In this document: positions 10,722 through 21,484 of the stretch, piece by piece
Position numbering within the stretch: position 1 is the first letter of the stretch
Layout: each line of letters opens with the position of its first letter
Assembly (NCBI GenBank): GCA_000750105.3
Contig: JPHH03000016.1
Location: forward strand, 1-64,000
DNA from: Tolypocladium sp. Sup5 PDA-1
Taxonomy: Eukaryota > Ascomycota > Sordariomycetes > Hypocreales > Ophiocordycipitaceae
DNA: 64,000 nt
Reading direction: 5' to 3'
Notes under the pieces: model-generated
The model's input: the letters and a program-made list of their open reading frames with translations, nothing else
What the model was told of the DNA's origin: nothing
Databases searched by the model: none
Program-made: the position numbers and the translations under genes

Positions 10722-11150
10722 ATGCTGGATCCACGAAGCCTCCTACTACTCTGTCTCTCTTTTATTGTTCTGGGACCTACTCTGGTGTACTCCCAGTCCC
10801 CGCCAACCATTGTCTATCGTGCCGATATGTTGTCCCCTGACGACTTAAAACCACAGGGAGCCTCGGGGCAAGGACGGGACGCGGCCCCAATCAGCCACCG
10901 GCTGATTTATACCTCTTCAACCACATTGAAGGCATCGCAACCGGGACCTGCCGTCACGATTCGGGTTACGTTTCGACTTCCACGAGTCTGGTTTCTGCTC
11001 ACCACTTTCTTCGTGACGTACTTGATGGTCAAGGCTTCGTCTATAGGATACATGTTACCCCGAATTTCATCGACGCGGCGAGTACGCTTGGTCATTTTTA
11101 TTCACACCCACCAAACCGCAATCCCATAAGCCGTTCATCCGCTGAAACAG
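10722..11150 (+). pseudogene. Heat-labile enterotoxin A-like (ADP-ribosyltransferase) relic, secreted, frameshifted
   Basis: ATG at 10722 in a good context starts a signal peptide (MLDPRSLLLLCLSFIVLG, then an Ala/Ser-rich cleavage region missing its usual small residues). The mature start carries VYRAD, the Arg-containing strand that opens the enterotoxin-A family ADP-ribosyltransferase fold. At about 10857-10870 the frame breaks. The family-like sequence continues in another frame, including the Ser-Thr-Ser motif GYVSTSTS near 10970 and a VYRIHV strand near 11028. The later Glu-x-Glu catalytic motif is not seen, so the gene is both frameshifted and 3'-truncated. This family is expanded in insect-associated Hypocreales; function would be secreted ADP-ribosylation. 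An upstream in-frame ATG at 10704 is possible. Judged non-functional. Confidence 0.6.
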
Positions 11151-11208
11151 CCTTCAATCAACTGGTCCTCTCACTCTCACACCTTTTCTTTAAATCCGCA
11201 TTGAAGCC

Positions 11209-11673
11209 CTAGAAACCAGTCTTGGTTGATTTGTGAAATCCTGTCCCCTCTGCAACTATAAACGCCAAGACACCGGAAAACTTCCTCACTAGCACAAAGG
11301 TCGTTGCCCCAGGCATATTCCTACTGGGCTCAAAGCTGACCTGACGATCTGCGATGAAGTGGCCCGGGATGCCCCAGAGTGAGCCGCGCCAGCGGAATTC
11401 TTATGGCGAGTAGGCCAGCATGGTCGGCGAGACCGTCGAGCCCTCCAGGGCGGCGGTCGGCTTGGTGCCGGGGGCGACGGTCGGGTCGGCGGGCGTGGTA
11501 GATTTGATGAAGCCGTTCGTCCACGTGGGGCAGGATGGAAAGTCGAGGAACTGGATCGTGCGGTTATCATGGGAAATCACTGGCCTTGCTGCGTGACTGC
11601 TTTGCAGACTGGCGTCTTCGTTGGCAAGATGATACTTATACTTCTTATGCGGCACGAGCGACCGAGGTTTTCC
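11209..11673 (-). pseudogene. Protein fragment of unknown family with in-frame stop
   Basis: A minus frame readable from about 11673 to a TAG at 11209, crossed by a TAA at 11401-11403. Downstream of that stop the translation still looks coding (RGSLWGIPGHFIADR, then TTFVLVRKFSGVLAF), and upstream a Thr/Pro-rich stretch ends LAYSP. There is no ATG at the upstream end, so it is a fragment or a late exon. No family recognised. It could alternatively be intergenic sequence with a chance frame. Confidence 0.3.
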
Positions 11674-12449
11674 TAGTTAGCTACCCGATCCATGCTGCTA
11701 TGACTCATTTGCGGAATAATGAGGTTCTTTTGTTCGTGCTTCTTGTCATACATGCGGTTTCCGCTGCCATGAGAGCTTGACGAGGCGCTGAAGCGGAGAC
11801 TTGTTGCTTCGCCGCGGCCAATTTATCGAAACCCCACATTTCGCGCCATCATGCTGTATCGAAATATGGGTAATAACCCAGTTCAAAGCTGTGAGTGTGG
11901 TTGAGTATGAGGAGGGCGGCGGAGAGAATCCAGGAAATCATTTGGCAACGGAATCTCCGGTGAATGTACATCTAGTAGGTGTACGTGGTGTTATACCTCA
12001 CGAATTCCGACTTTTTGCTCCCTGGACGCATGGCCGCTTTTGTGGATGCCGGCTCAGGCTCTACTCAGGGGCTGCTCACCCATGGCTCTGGGCGCTCTCG
12101 GGCTGCTCGGTCTTGTCCCACAGCCAAGAGGAGTGCGAATAGCGGCCCAAGCAAAAGTGGAACTGAGCATACGGACGGCCAAAAATGACCTCAAATCGTC
12201 ATACATCATGTTTTTAAACAGTCGTGTAAATTGCAAGGGCTAGCGTGTTGCTGGTGATGATTTAATAGTACGCGACGGTCCATACCTCCCCTAGATCAGG
12301 GGAGAGGGGCTTTCTCCTCGATGCTTTGTGATGATGATGGTCACCCCTCCAGCGTCCCACCGATTATCCAGTATATTGGTAGTTGCCGAGTTCATGGATG
12401 CTTGGGCCTGCAATGGTGATATTGCAAGGGGCCGCGATGGGAGCTCAGC
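11674..12449. other. Intergenic, nothing recognised
   Basis: Only short overlapping open frames on both strands without domain character or consistent codon bias. Confidence 0.5.
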
Positions 12450-13555
12450 TCATGCGAACTCATCATCAGCCTCCTCAATCGAATTCTTCACCCGCACCAG
12501 GATCATCGTTTTCCACTTGTCCCTGCCGACCTCGTCGTACCGGTAGAGCGTGTCACTGAACTGCTCTTGGCTCTCCGCCTCGCTGGCCTCGTACGGGTCG
12601 GCTAGCAGCTGGTGTTCACGCTGCACGGCAAAGGACGGGTCCACCTCACTCCCTCTAGCGCTCGATAGCGCGCTGTGCAGCCACCAGGTCGCCGCTTGCG
12701 AGATGGCAGATGCCGGCCTTGAGCAAGTAGTCTTTGGCGCTGTACTTCATGAGGTTATTGTTGATCGATTGCCCCGCGACCTTCTCGTACTTCTCGGTGG
12801 CTTTGTAGTAGTCGTCCTTGAGGCCGGCGCCGTCGGCCACCTTAAGCCAGAGCTTATTGGCAAGATTACCGTTGTTCATTTGATCAGCAAAGCCCTAGGT
12901 CCTTCACACCCACCCCCGGTCGCTACGCAACGTCTTGCAGCGAGATACTCGCGCGTTAGCATTGTCTCCCTCGTACCATCCGGCAGCAGCCTCATAGCAC
13001 TCTATTGCGCTCTTCTGGTCCCCTAGTTGAGTCTCGTACACCTCGCCCGTGCTCTCCTTCTGCGACGCCGCCATGCGGAAGTTGCCCTTGGCACAGTACC
13101 GGTTGACAGCAATGTTCAAACACCGCACTGCAGCCTCCGGGTCCTCCTTGCTATACGCCTTGAAGGCGTCAGTGAGGGTGTTGGCGGCATCGTAGGGCTC
13201 GTTGAGGTTCTTGGTCTATGTTTGAGCCGCCATTTCAAAGGACTTGCTGGCGTCGACACCTGCATCCCATGCGCAGTCAGTATACTGGGTACACGGTGCT
13301 TCGGAACGGTGAGGGTTCCGGCAGGCGGGCGACGCACCGAGGTTCTGCATCTTAACGGCGTTGGCGACTTGGATGAAGAGGTCGGCGGCATTTTGGTACT
13401 TCTTCTCTCGTCCCCCAAAGAGGCTGAAGCCGTTGCCGACGCTCTGCAACGCCTTCTCGGCCTGGGTTGGATCTGTCGTTAGCCGACGCAATGCGGGAGG
13501 AAAGGCGAGGAGGTTAGCGGACTTTTTGGAGCAGAGCGCGAGGGTCCTGGGCCAT
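12450..13555 (-). pseudogene. sec17: SEC17 / alpha-SNAP relic
   Basis: Minus-strand copy of alpha-SNAP, the TPR-like adaptor that recruits NSF to SNARE complexes. ATG at 13555 gives MAQDPRALLQK, then an intron, then AEKALQSVGNGFSLFGGRE, a hallmark alpha-SNAP start. A second intron follows KMQNLG. Further family segments are NEPYDAANTLTDAFKAY, RYCAKGNFRMAASQKE, NLMKYSAKDYLLKAGICHLA and KWKTMILVRVKNSIEEADDEF, up to 12450. Lesions: an in-frame TAG just before TKNLNEP, a lost 3' splice site before NLANKLWLKVAD (AAC where AG is expected), and stops plus a frameshift between AQRAIER and DPSFAVQREHQ. SEC17 is essential in fungi, so a functional copy must exist elsewhere; this is a decayed duplicate. 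Lesions include CAG to TAG, compatible with RIP of a duplicate. Confidence 0.85.
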
Positions 13556-14118
13556 GGCGGATGGCAGAGTCGTGGGGATTTGCTTCATAGTCGCTTCTGG
13601 GCCGGCAAGGAGACGAGGGGGAGGGGCAAGGAGTTATCGCGAGGATGTGATGCCGCCGAGGTGCTCGATGTCGGGCCGTGGATCCTGGACGCTTATGTTG
13701 GAGCTAAGTACGCTACCTCACATTACTTACGTAGTGCACTGGGGCCGGCTAGAGCCACGCGACCAAGGTCACTGGAGTACTATATAGTAGCAGTGTCGTA
13801 TCTTTTAAAGGTGTTCTTATGGAATTTTGGGCTGAGTTTGGGGAGGGGTATGTTAAGGGCTGAGGGTGGTTATGAAGAGGCAGCCGGAAAATACATCGAC
13901 ATGTGATAACGCTTGTAGTACCCCCGGTATACATAAGTGCTTTGCCTTCCCCGAAACTAACATTTCTTTGTACTTTGTTATCTCCTCTACCTACACCGAG
14001 TCCGTTTTAGTTATCAAACACCACTCGCGAACGGTATAGCTCTTCTATCTTTTGATCCTTTAGATATTTACAAACTCTAGTGCTGCTTTCACGCAAATTG
14101 TCTCTGTACCGTTCAGCC
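13556..14118. other. Intergenic
   Basis: Upstream region of the SEC17 relic. Contains no frame that could be supported. TATA-like stretch ACTATATAGTAG near 13781, of unknown relevance. Confidence 0.4.
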
Positions 14119-14409
14119 ATGTTAGACAAGAACAAGGACATTAACACTGACATATCGGAGAATTAGCAGTATCTACCAATTAATACAGACATAACAGGGA
14201 CGAAGTGGGAGCTAAAGGAATGTGTTAGTGTGCGTGAAGTTGGAGAGCTATTCTTTCTGCTCTCTGATGGAACTTATTTCTCTCTGGGCAAGGGTAACGG
14301 GGGAAACCTGACCGCCGATGAGCTTTAGAGAGCCTTGAAGGAAAATGGTAAACCAAAGTTCTTAGAGGAATGGATTATAGAGGTGCGGGAGGATGGGATT
14401 ATTAGATAA
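14119..14409 (+). pseudogene. Small hypothetical ORF with two TAG stops
   Basis: ATG at 14119 to TAA at 14409, 97 codons in one frame, interrupted by two TAG codons (14164-14166 and 14326-14328). The translation between and after them is coherent and charged (WELKECVSVREVGELFFLL, then SDGTYFSLGKGNGG and FLEEWIIEVREDGIIR). No family recognised. Both stops can be explained as CAG or TGG turned to TAG. It resembles a short cytosolic protein once functional. Confidence 0.4.
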
Positions 14410-15318
14410 GTCGGATTGACTTGATCTGCTGCTGTGATGAACTGTCCCACAGGCAGGCCCCCTTGTGGCAGCGATGGCACGTGCAATTAACTTCGGCACT
14501 CATATATTCCCTACACTGCGATGCACCGTGTAAGTCAACATCCTTCACAGAACTCATTCGCAAGGCTTGATCTCGAACGCGTTGGCGTACGTGCTTGCAG
14601 CTGCCAAGAGCGTACGCATTCGCGTTATCACAGTCTCCGGAGGTTGTGTTTTCTCGCGAAACTGTGTGAAGCTATGGGCTTCGACAATATTGAGACACTG
14701 TATGCGACTCGACAACAGAACCACCAGACGGAAGCAGGCCGTGTGCCGCTACATAAGTTCTATCTTGATAGGCACAGGGAACGTTTTCGTTGCTATTTAA
14801 TATGTGCAGCTAACGTGCAGCCAACACGCAGCCAACACGCAGCCAACATGAAGTCAATACGGCATCAAAGGATACGAAGGACAGACAGGATGTGACGTGG
14901 CCTACAGTCTCCGACCCGTATCAATTCTAGTAGAGTTACTTTTTGCGCCTCACCTCACCGGGGGTAGAGTTGAATTTGAGTGGCATACGATGGCAAGACG
15001 ATTTTGTAACGGTCTCAACAAGGTGTATTGACAATCAATTGAGTGACTTATACGAGTATCTAAAAGCTAGAGAAGAAAGAGAAAGAGAGCACGAGGCGGG
15101 CACGCCGCGGGCTCGTGGCCTTTATACCAGCAAGCCGTTCCTACGGCTAACCTGTACTTCGTAGGAATGCATGAACTACGCCCCATCTGCACTTGTGCAC
15201 GTGCGGGGTATTTTGAAACCATGACGTTATCGGCGAACAATTTTACATATCGGGCAGAAGGGGGTGGACTCGGCAGCATCTCCGTGGCCTCGCAACATGT
15301 CCTTCCACTCTTTCCACC
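14410..15318. other. Intergenic with an 11-bp minisatellite
   Basis: No gene supported. At 14804-14847 four 11-bp units occur: GTGCAGCTAAC, GTGCAGCCAAC, ACGCAGCCAAC, ACGCAGCCAAC. Confidence 0.6.
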
Positions 15319-16056
15319 ATGCCCTTGCCCCGCCTCCCTATTAGCTCTCACAGCCCGCTGTTGGTCCCGGTCAGCCACCTGAATAAAGTGCTTGAGCCGG
15401 ACGATGTCCAGACGCCGCCGGACCTCGCACGCGCCGGGGAGTACAGCGAGATGAAAACGCAGTATATCTTCTGGGCAGGGAAAAAGGCCACCGGCCTAGT
15501 TCCGCTATTGAAAGCCATCGGCACGTCAACAAGCATCTCGGCGCTACATATCGCTGTCACGGCCGGTCCTCCAAGCGCTATAAGGGCCATTGTTAGCCAG
15601 TACAGTCGCCATGACCCGCGTAGCTCCTTTCACCCATGGGCCCACTACCTTCTCTTCACTTACCAAAACCACCCCGGAGATACCATTTTACACGTTGCGG
15701 CCCGGAGAGGCATCCAAATAACCCTCACTATTCTATACCGCGAGTTCTACCTCCATTGGACGGCGGCGTACCCGGAGCTGGTAGAGCAGTCCGTGGATGG
15801 AGCGCCGGAGCTGAGCCTATATCCGTACGAAGTAGATAATTAGGAGTCCGCTCCGTCTCTTATCTTCCTGTTTACTAAAAATAAGGCGGGACGCGATGCC
15901 GTCGCGGAGGCGCGAGCAGCAGGCTACGAAGATCCAGCGGAGTGGCTAAATGCCTTGATTATGAGATTGGATCCAAAGGGAACACGGAGAACCGACGCCG
16001 GGATAGAGGATATTTTAGCAATCGTTGAGTCTAGATACGGCTGTGATGATGTGTAG
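15319..16056 (+). CDS. Ankyrin-like hypothetical protein, in-frame TAG or 54-nt intron
   Basis: ATG at 15319 in the context CCACCATGCCC. Ankyrin-type helices are visible: SALHIAVTAGPPSAIRAIV at about residues 75-93 and GDTILHVAARRGIQ at about 119-132. A TAG at 15841-15843 follows EVDN, but the same frame continues to a TAG at 16054-16056 with clearly coding sequence (AGRDAVAEARAAGYEDPAEW). Either TAG is a nonsense mutation, or 15832-15885 (GTAGAT ... TTTACTAAAAATAAG) is a 54-nt in-frame intron whose removal yields an intact protein of 227 aa. The donor is weak and the branch-like TACTAA is good, so both remain possible. Likely a protein-interaction gene of the accessory genome, of unknown function. 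Confidence 0.5.
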
Positions 16057-17257
16057 GCGGGGAAGTAACCTCCTTGGAATAAAGATCGTTACCCGTTAAA
16101 GTTACTTATTACAGTTACGAGTCTGCTTGGGAGGTTTCGCAACGCTAGCCTATGACCGAGGCATCAGGGGCACTGCGGTGTACCTATGATCCAGGATCAC
16201 CGTGAGTTGTTGGATAAGAAAAATATCTAGACCGTCCTAAACCCCGACACGTCACATCCCACAAGCCAAATCAACGTAGGCAATCGCTCCGGAATGCCTT
16301 ATTTGCAATCCCTCTCCCTTTCCCTCCAAATGTAGGTTCTTATGTATGGATATCGTTTACCCCCTCCGCACCCCTCGTCCCACAGAGGTCTTCCCCTCTA
16401 AACACTATAACTATTAGTCGCACTTATTGCCTTTAAAGGCGCTATCGGCTGTTTGGCCACCCAGTTCTTTTTGCTTCTACCTTCGTTCTGCTTATGTTCT
16501 CGGAAACGTATTACTCGGATCATCTTGTCTTTACTCCCCAGTCCTCTCCTCTTTCCCCTCTGTACGGCGTCGGAGCTATACTCGTCAGCTGGGTGTGCCA
16601 GAGCGGGTTAGTCTCATGTCTTGTGGCTTCCGCAACGGCCCGCATCATCCAGTTCAGGAAAGTGATCGACGCAAGCAAGAAGGCAAGGGTAGCAGGCTCA
16701 GACATACAGTACGAAATAAAATAAGTAGACGCTGGTTAATTACCGGAACATAGGGAGCGGAACAGCGCAGGCAGTAAGCCCTTGCAGCCGTGCGTGTTGC
16801 GCAATTAGACAGTTAGGCCACATGAAAGCATTGTGTAGCAAATGCATGGTCTTCCAGGACCATTTCCTGGATGACCTTCTGGGGGTACTACATAGCATTG
16901 GGTGCTGAACTACAGAGTACTTCGTACCAATATTGGTAGGGTTCTCTGATGTGCACAGTTTGCGGTTTGTACTGTCAGATGACATGTCTCGGCAGCCTGA
17001 CGCCACACCTATCGAGTTCTCTATTCCGTGTCTTACTTCCTGTCAGCCGCGCCTCTTTTGGATCTCCGTGTCACATATCAGAGTCAGCGTGGCTTTGCGT
17101 TGCATAAACCTCCAAGTTGACAAATGAGAGCCCTCGAAAGGGGTGTGGATGCCGATAGCATTTATCCGCAACCCTGGTGACTGGATGATCACTACTCCGT
17201 ACTTGCGGTGTACTTGGAATATTATCAGACTGTCTCGCCCTTGTTTCCAGCCTCTGA
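16057..17257. other. Intergenic; one weak small ORF
   Basis: The only frame worth naming is 16494-16724 plus, 76 aa, with one hydrophobic stretch (GAILVSWVCQSGLVSCLV) and a Lys/Arg-rich tail. It could be a small membrane protein or a late exon, but nothing confirms it. Confidence 0.3.
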
Positions 17258-18094
17258 ATGTGCAACCTACTACTTCCCTCGCAACCTTTCCACACGCAGG
17301 TCGCAGGCAGCATGCTCAGACAAGCGTCTCGTTGGCTTCTAGGGCGCATCGTCCCTCCACACGACCCCGAGAAGCAAGGTCCCAACCCGGAAGTATACCA
17401 CAGCAATGTTTTGAGCGAGCAGCGGCACAACCGCCTTACCGTCATCACCACCGCCGAAAGCGCCCTCATTCCTCCAAACGACAAACTCCTCATATTTCGC
17501 TCGCTGACCGGTATCGACACGGTTCCCACCTTGAGCATCTCTGGTCACGCCAGCCGCGTCGCGCCGAACCTGGGCATCTATCCACGTGTAGTACAAGCTG
17601 AACACAGCTCTGGACGAGGCTATCGCTTCTTCAACATTGCCGTAAATGGTTGTCTGGGAGCCCAAATCATCGTCGCTGCCGCCCTGACGGCACTTGGAGC
17701 AGCCAACGGCTCGCGAGCCGCGGTGACGGCGTTTGGGGCTATCAATACCATCATTGCTGGGCTCCTGACCTACCTCAAGGGTACGGGATTGCCCAACCGC
17801 CTCAAATATGTCGAAGATGAGTTCAAAGCGGTCCGAGAATACATTGAGCAGCGGGAGCGGGAATTCTGTCTCGCTGACTGCCCGCTCAATCCCCAAGAAG
17901 AGGTTCAGATTATCGACGAGATGTACAACTCGGCGAAACAGGACATGGACGGCAACAAAGCTCCGGGTCGAAGTAACAGTACCGCGCAGCACACGAGGAC
18001 GGCATCTTCGATGCTATCACCAATGGTCCAGAGACTCTCAAAGTTTACCGAGTCTTCAGCTTCGACGCGAGTGCCGGTTTCCGACAAGCAATAA
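17258..18094 (+). CDS. SLATT_fungal domain two-TM protein
   Basis: Single exon, 278 aa. The N-terminal ~80 residues are poorly ordered. FRSLTGIDT (residues 80-88) and a YPRVVQAE segment lead into two close hydrophobic helices, about 126-148 (FNIAVNGCLGAQIIVAAALTA) and 153-173 (AAVTAFGAINTIIAGLLTYL). A charged amphipathic helix follows (NRLKYVEDEFKAVREYIEQR, 180-199). This order is that of the fungal SLATT family, relatives of bacterial SMODS/SLOG-associated two-TM effectors proposed to form membrane pores in nucleotide-signalled defence. The fungal role is unknown. The Ser/Thr-rich tail carries no domain. Translation could start at the second ATG (17312, MLRQASRW). No SMODS, SLOG or nucleotide cyclase gene lies nearby. 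Confidence 0.7.
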   Translation: MCNLLLPSQPFHTQVAGSMLRQASRWLLGRIVPPHDPEKQGPNPEVYHSNVLSEQRHNRLTVITTAESALIPPNDKLLIFRSLTGIDTVPTLSISGHASRVAPNLGIYPRVVQAEHSSGRGYRFFNIAVNGCLGAQIIVAAALTALGAANGSRAAVTAFGAINTIIAGLLTYLKGTGLPNRLKYVEDEFKAVREYIEQREREFCLADCPLNPQEEVQIIDEMYNSAKQDMDGNKAPGRSNSTAQHTRTASSMLSPMVQRLSKFTESSASTRVPVSDKQ

Positions 18095-20123
18095 TGTGTA
18101 CATGCCGACACTAATCAAGTCGTCGCGAGACGATACCGGGCGGCTATTTATATATGCGGGTGGATAGTTGGAATGGAGTTTGTGGTTAATGTGATACCTG
18201 TTGAATTGATTAATTGCCATTCCCAACCTCCCAGCTGCTTTCTCGGCCCTGTGAGTGTTATGTGATCAGCAACTGCGGAGTATTCGCCATCAGGTGCAGG
18301 CCACGACAGCTGTGACTTCTGCCTCTTAAAGACTCTGTGAGTCAATGCAGCGCGTTCCTACTGCTACATACTCGAATATACATTCATTGTTGTTATCTCG
18401 TAGAAGCAAGACGAACCATGGCATGATGTAATTAACATAACGCAATGTGCGAATTACGAGTACAGTATAGATTCTGCTTCCTCGGCTCCGCCACGGCATC
18501 GGGATGCGGGATCTCCCGGTCTGGAGTGCTCTGCATGGTGGGATAGACAGGTTCTCGATGAATACGAAAGGGTCGCTCATGAACGGCAGCTATGGGATGG
18601 AGTTTGAGTCCCTTCCTCTATCGTATATTGATTGGATCTCGCTGGTTTTACAGTAGAGTTGTTTGGAATTGGAATGGCCACTAATTAGGTTACTTGGTCC
18701 TCTTCGCCTGTTGACTTTGCACCAAGGCAGAGTAGGAATGTTGCCACGGTGGACACGTGGAACAATTGGCTCAACCGTCTAACTCTATCCGAGTCCGCTG
18801 CAAAGAACCTATTAAGTCAATAATTGCACGCCTGTATATCTGAGTACCTTATTAGGCCATTCTTAGGTCCCGCCGTGTTGGATACAGCAGGACATTGGGC
18901 TTGTTCTGGACCTGCGTGGACCTACCCTAGAGCGCCCCTCTCAGCCACAAGATGAGGGCAGTATGAACGTCCCGCTGACGGGCAACAGGCTCAACAAAGA
19001 GCGCCTTGGAGCCGATGAAATGCTGGATGTTGGTTTTGTTTACATTTTACGGCGGAGCAGATGACGCGGAGGGGTTCTCATTTCGCTTGGGCGTTTTGTG
19101 GGCTGCCCCACTACAACCTGTATCGATATAGTAGACTGTAGACTTCCAGTAGCTCAGCACGTCCTGTGCCCCCTCGCGGGGACCTGAGCGGCCTAACAGC
19201 CGCTGGACGGAAAATACACAAACAAACAAAAGATGAGGGCAGTATGTCGGAATGAACGAATACTATGACACCACCAAACCAATCCGCAATACTGCTTAGT
19301 AATACCCCGGCAGCTGCGCGGAACGTACCGGCGGACAACGTTCATCCGGTGAACCGATGCCTCCGATCATCGCAACCGTCGCCCAGCTTTCCGAAGCCCC
19401 ACCGAGACTCGGGAGGACACGACCTGCGTCCCACATTCAGGCACGAAAATATTACATGCAGTCCAAGGTCACGACATCTGCACGTTCCGAAAACGTTCTG
19501 TCGTACCGCAGCTGGTCAAGGAAAACGTAACAACAACGCTTGCCCGCTTCCGGCCGCTCCCGGCCGAGAACCTTCCCCCCAAAAGGCCTCCGGTCAAGCT
19601 GAGCCGACGCAGCAGCACTGGCGCAGCAACGACAGCCCAACAGATGCAGGAACGGGCTCGAGTAGCTCGACAGTGAGACACCCAATTGCCCGGAAAGACG
19701 AAGAAGATCAAAACAAGTCGAGGGGCTGCACGCAGTCCAGGTGAGCAGGCCGCTTGACAGTTGAGCCGCAGACAAGACGCAACAGACAGACAGCCCAGAA
19801 CATCACGCCAGTTGCACGTGTACCCGCTCGCTGGAAGACCTCCTCGGCTGCTAGAAGCTCTAACCTATTAAAGCACACGCTCTACGTTCGTACGGGCCCG
19901 ACCGCTCTGCAAGACGTTAACTGCCGGATAGCGACGATAACAGTGCCCGACGAATAAGATTCCAGCAATTCGTCATTCGATGCGGGGTCCGTGGACCATA
20001 AAACGCGGGGTGTGGCTCCTCTCGTCCCCATCCGAGGCTCGCTCCCAATTGCGTCTCAGTCTTTGGTCAAACTCGAGGAGACAGTATCGTCCCAGCGCGC
20101 AATACCGTACCGACATCACAACC
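18095..20123. other. 2-kb intergenic region upstream of katG
   Basis: No gene supported. A long plus-strand open frame at 19265-19744 and its neighbours are Ser/Pro/Arg-rich, overlap on both strands and show no domain, so they look like chance frames in GC-rich promoter DNA. The last few hundred bases are likely the katG promoter and leader. Confidence 0.5.
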
Positions 20124-21441
20124 ATGGCCGAGAATAAGTGTCCCGTTCAGCACGAGATGAATACCGGCGGCGGCGGCACCCGGAACCGCGACTGGTGGCC
20201 CGACTCGTTGAAGCTGGGCATCCTTCGCCAGCACACCGACGTGACCAACCCGCTGGGCGGCGACTTTGACTACGCGGCAGAGTTCAAGACCCTCAACCTC
20301 GAGGCCGTCAAGCAAGACCTTCATGCGCTCATGACCGACTCGCAGGAGTGGTGGCCCGCGGACTTTGGCCACTACGGCGGCCTCTTCATCCGCATGGCCT
20401 GGCACAGCGCGGGCACCTACCGCGTCTTTGACGGCCGCGGCGGCGCCGGGCAGGTCAGTTCCCAGTTACTGTACAGTACAGTCAAGGCCCAATAATGCTG
20501 ACTGAAGATTGAAACAGGGCCAGCAGCGGTTCGCCCCCCTCAACAGCTGGCCGGACAACGTCAGCCTCGACAAGGCCCGCCGCCTGCTCTGGCCCATCAA
20601 GCAAAAGTACGGCAACAAGATCTCGTGGGCCGACCTGCTGATCCTCACGGGCAACGTGGCGCTCGAGTCCATGGGCTTCAAGACGTTTGGCTTCGCCGGC
20701 GGCCGCCCGGACGCCTGGGAGGCCGATGAGTCCGTCTACTGGGGCGGCGAGACGACCTGGTTGGGCAACAACGTGCGCTATGCCCACGGCCACAAGGGGC
20801 TCGCCGAGCACGGCGTCGTCGACTCGGACGAGAAGGCTAAGAAGGACACCCACTCGCGCGAGCTCGAGTCGCCGTTAGCGGCCGCGCACATGGGCCTCAT
20901 ATACGTGAACCCCGAAGGCCCCGACGGCAACCCGGACCCCGTGGCCGCGGCCCGGGACATCCGTGACACTTTTGGCCGTATGGCTATGAACGACGAGGAG
21001 ACGGTGGCGCTCATTGCCGGCGGCCACTCCTTCGGCAAGACGCACGGCGCCGCCCCCGCGAGCAACGTCGGCAAGGAGCCCGAGGCTGCCGGCATCGAGC
21101 AGCAGGGCTTGGGCTGGACCAACAGCCACGGCTCCGGCAAGGGCCCCGATACCATCACCAGCGGCCTCGAGGTAACGTGGACCAAGACGCCCACTAAGTG
21201 GAGTAACAACTACCTCGAGTACCTCTTCAAGTTCGACTGGGAGCTCACCAAGAGCCCGGCCGGCGCCAACCAGTGGGTGGCCAAGAACGCCGAGCCCATC
21301 ATCCCCGACGCCTACGACGCCTCCAAGAAGCACCTGCCCACCATGCTGACGACGGATCTGTCCCTGCGGTACGACCCGGCCTACGAGAAGATCTCGCGGC
21401 GCTTCCTCGAGCACCCGGACCAGTTCGCCGACGTCTTTGCC

Positions 21442-21484
<43 letters not shown>

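Noticed and set aside
18480..18609. Possible C-terminal exon reading AWWDRQVLDEYERVAHERQ
   Set aside because: No upstream exon, domain or splice partner could be found.
19265..19957. Long plus ORFs upstream of katG
   Set aside because: Low-complexity Ser/Pro/Arg composition, competing antisense frames and no domain; likely chance frames in GC-rich promoter DNA.
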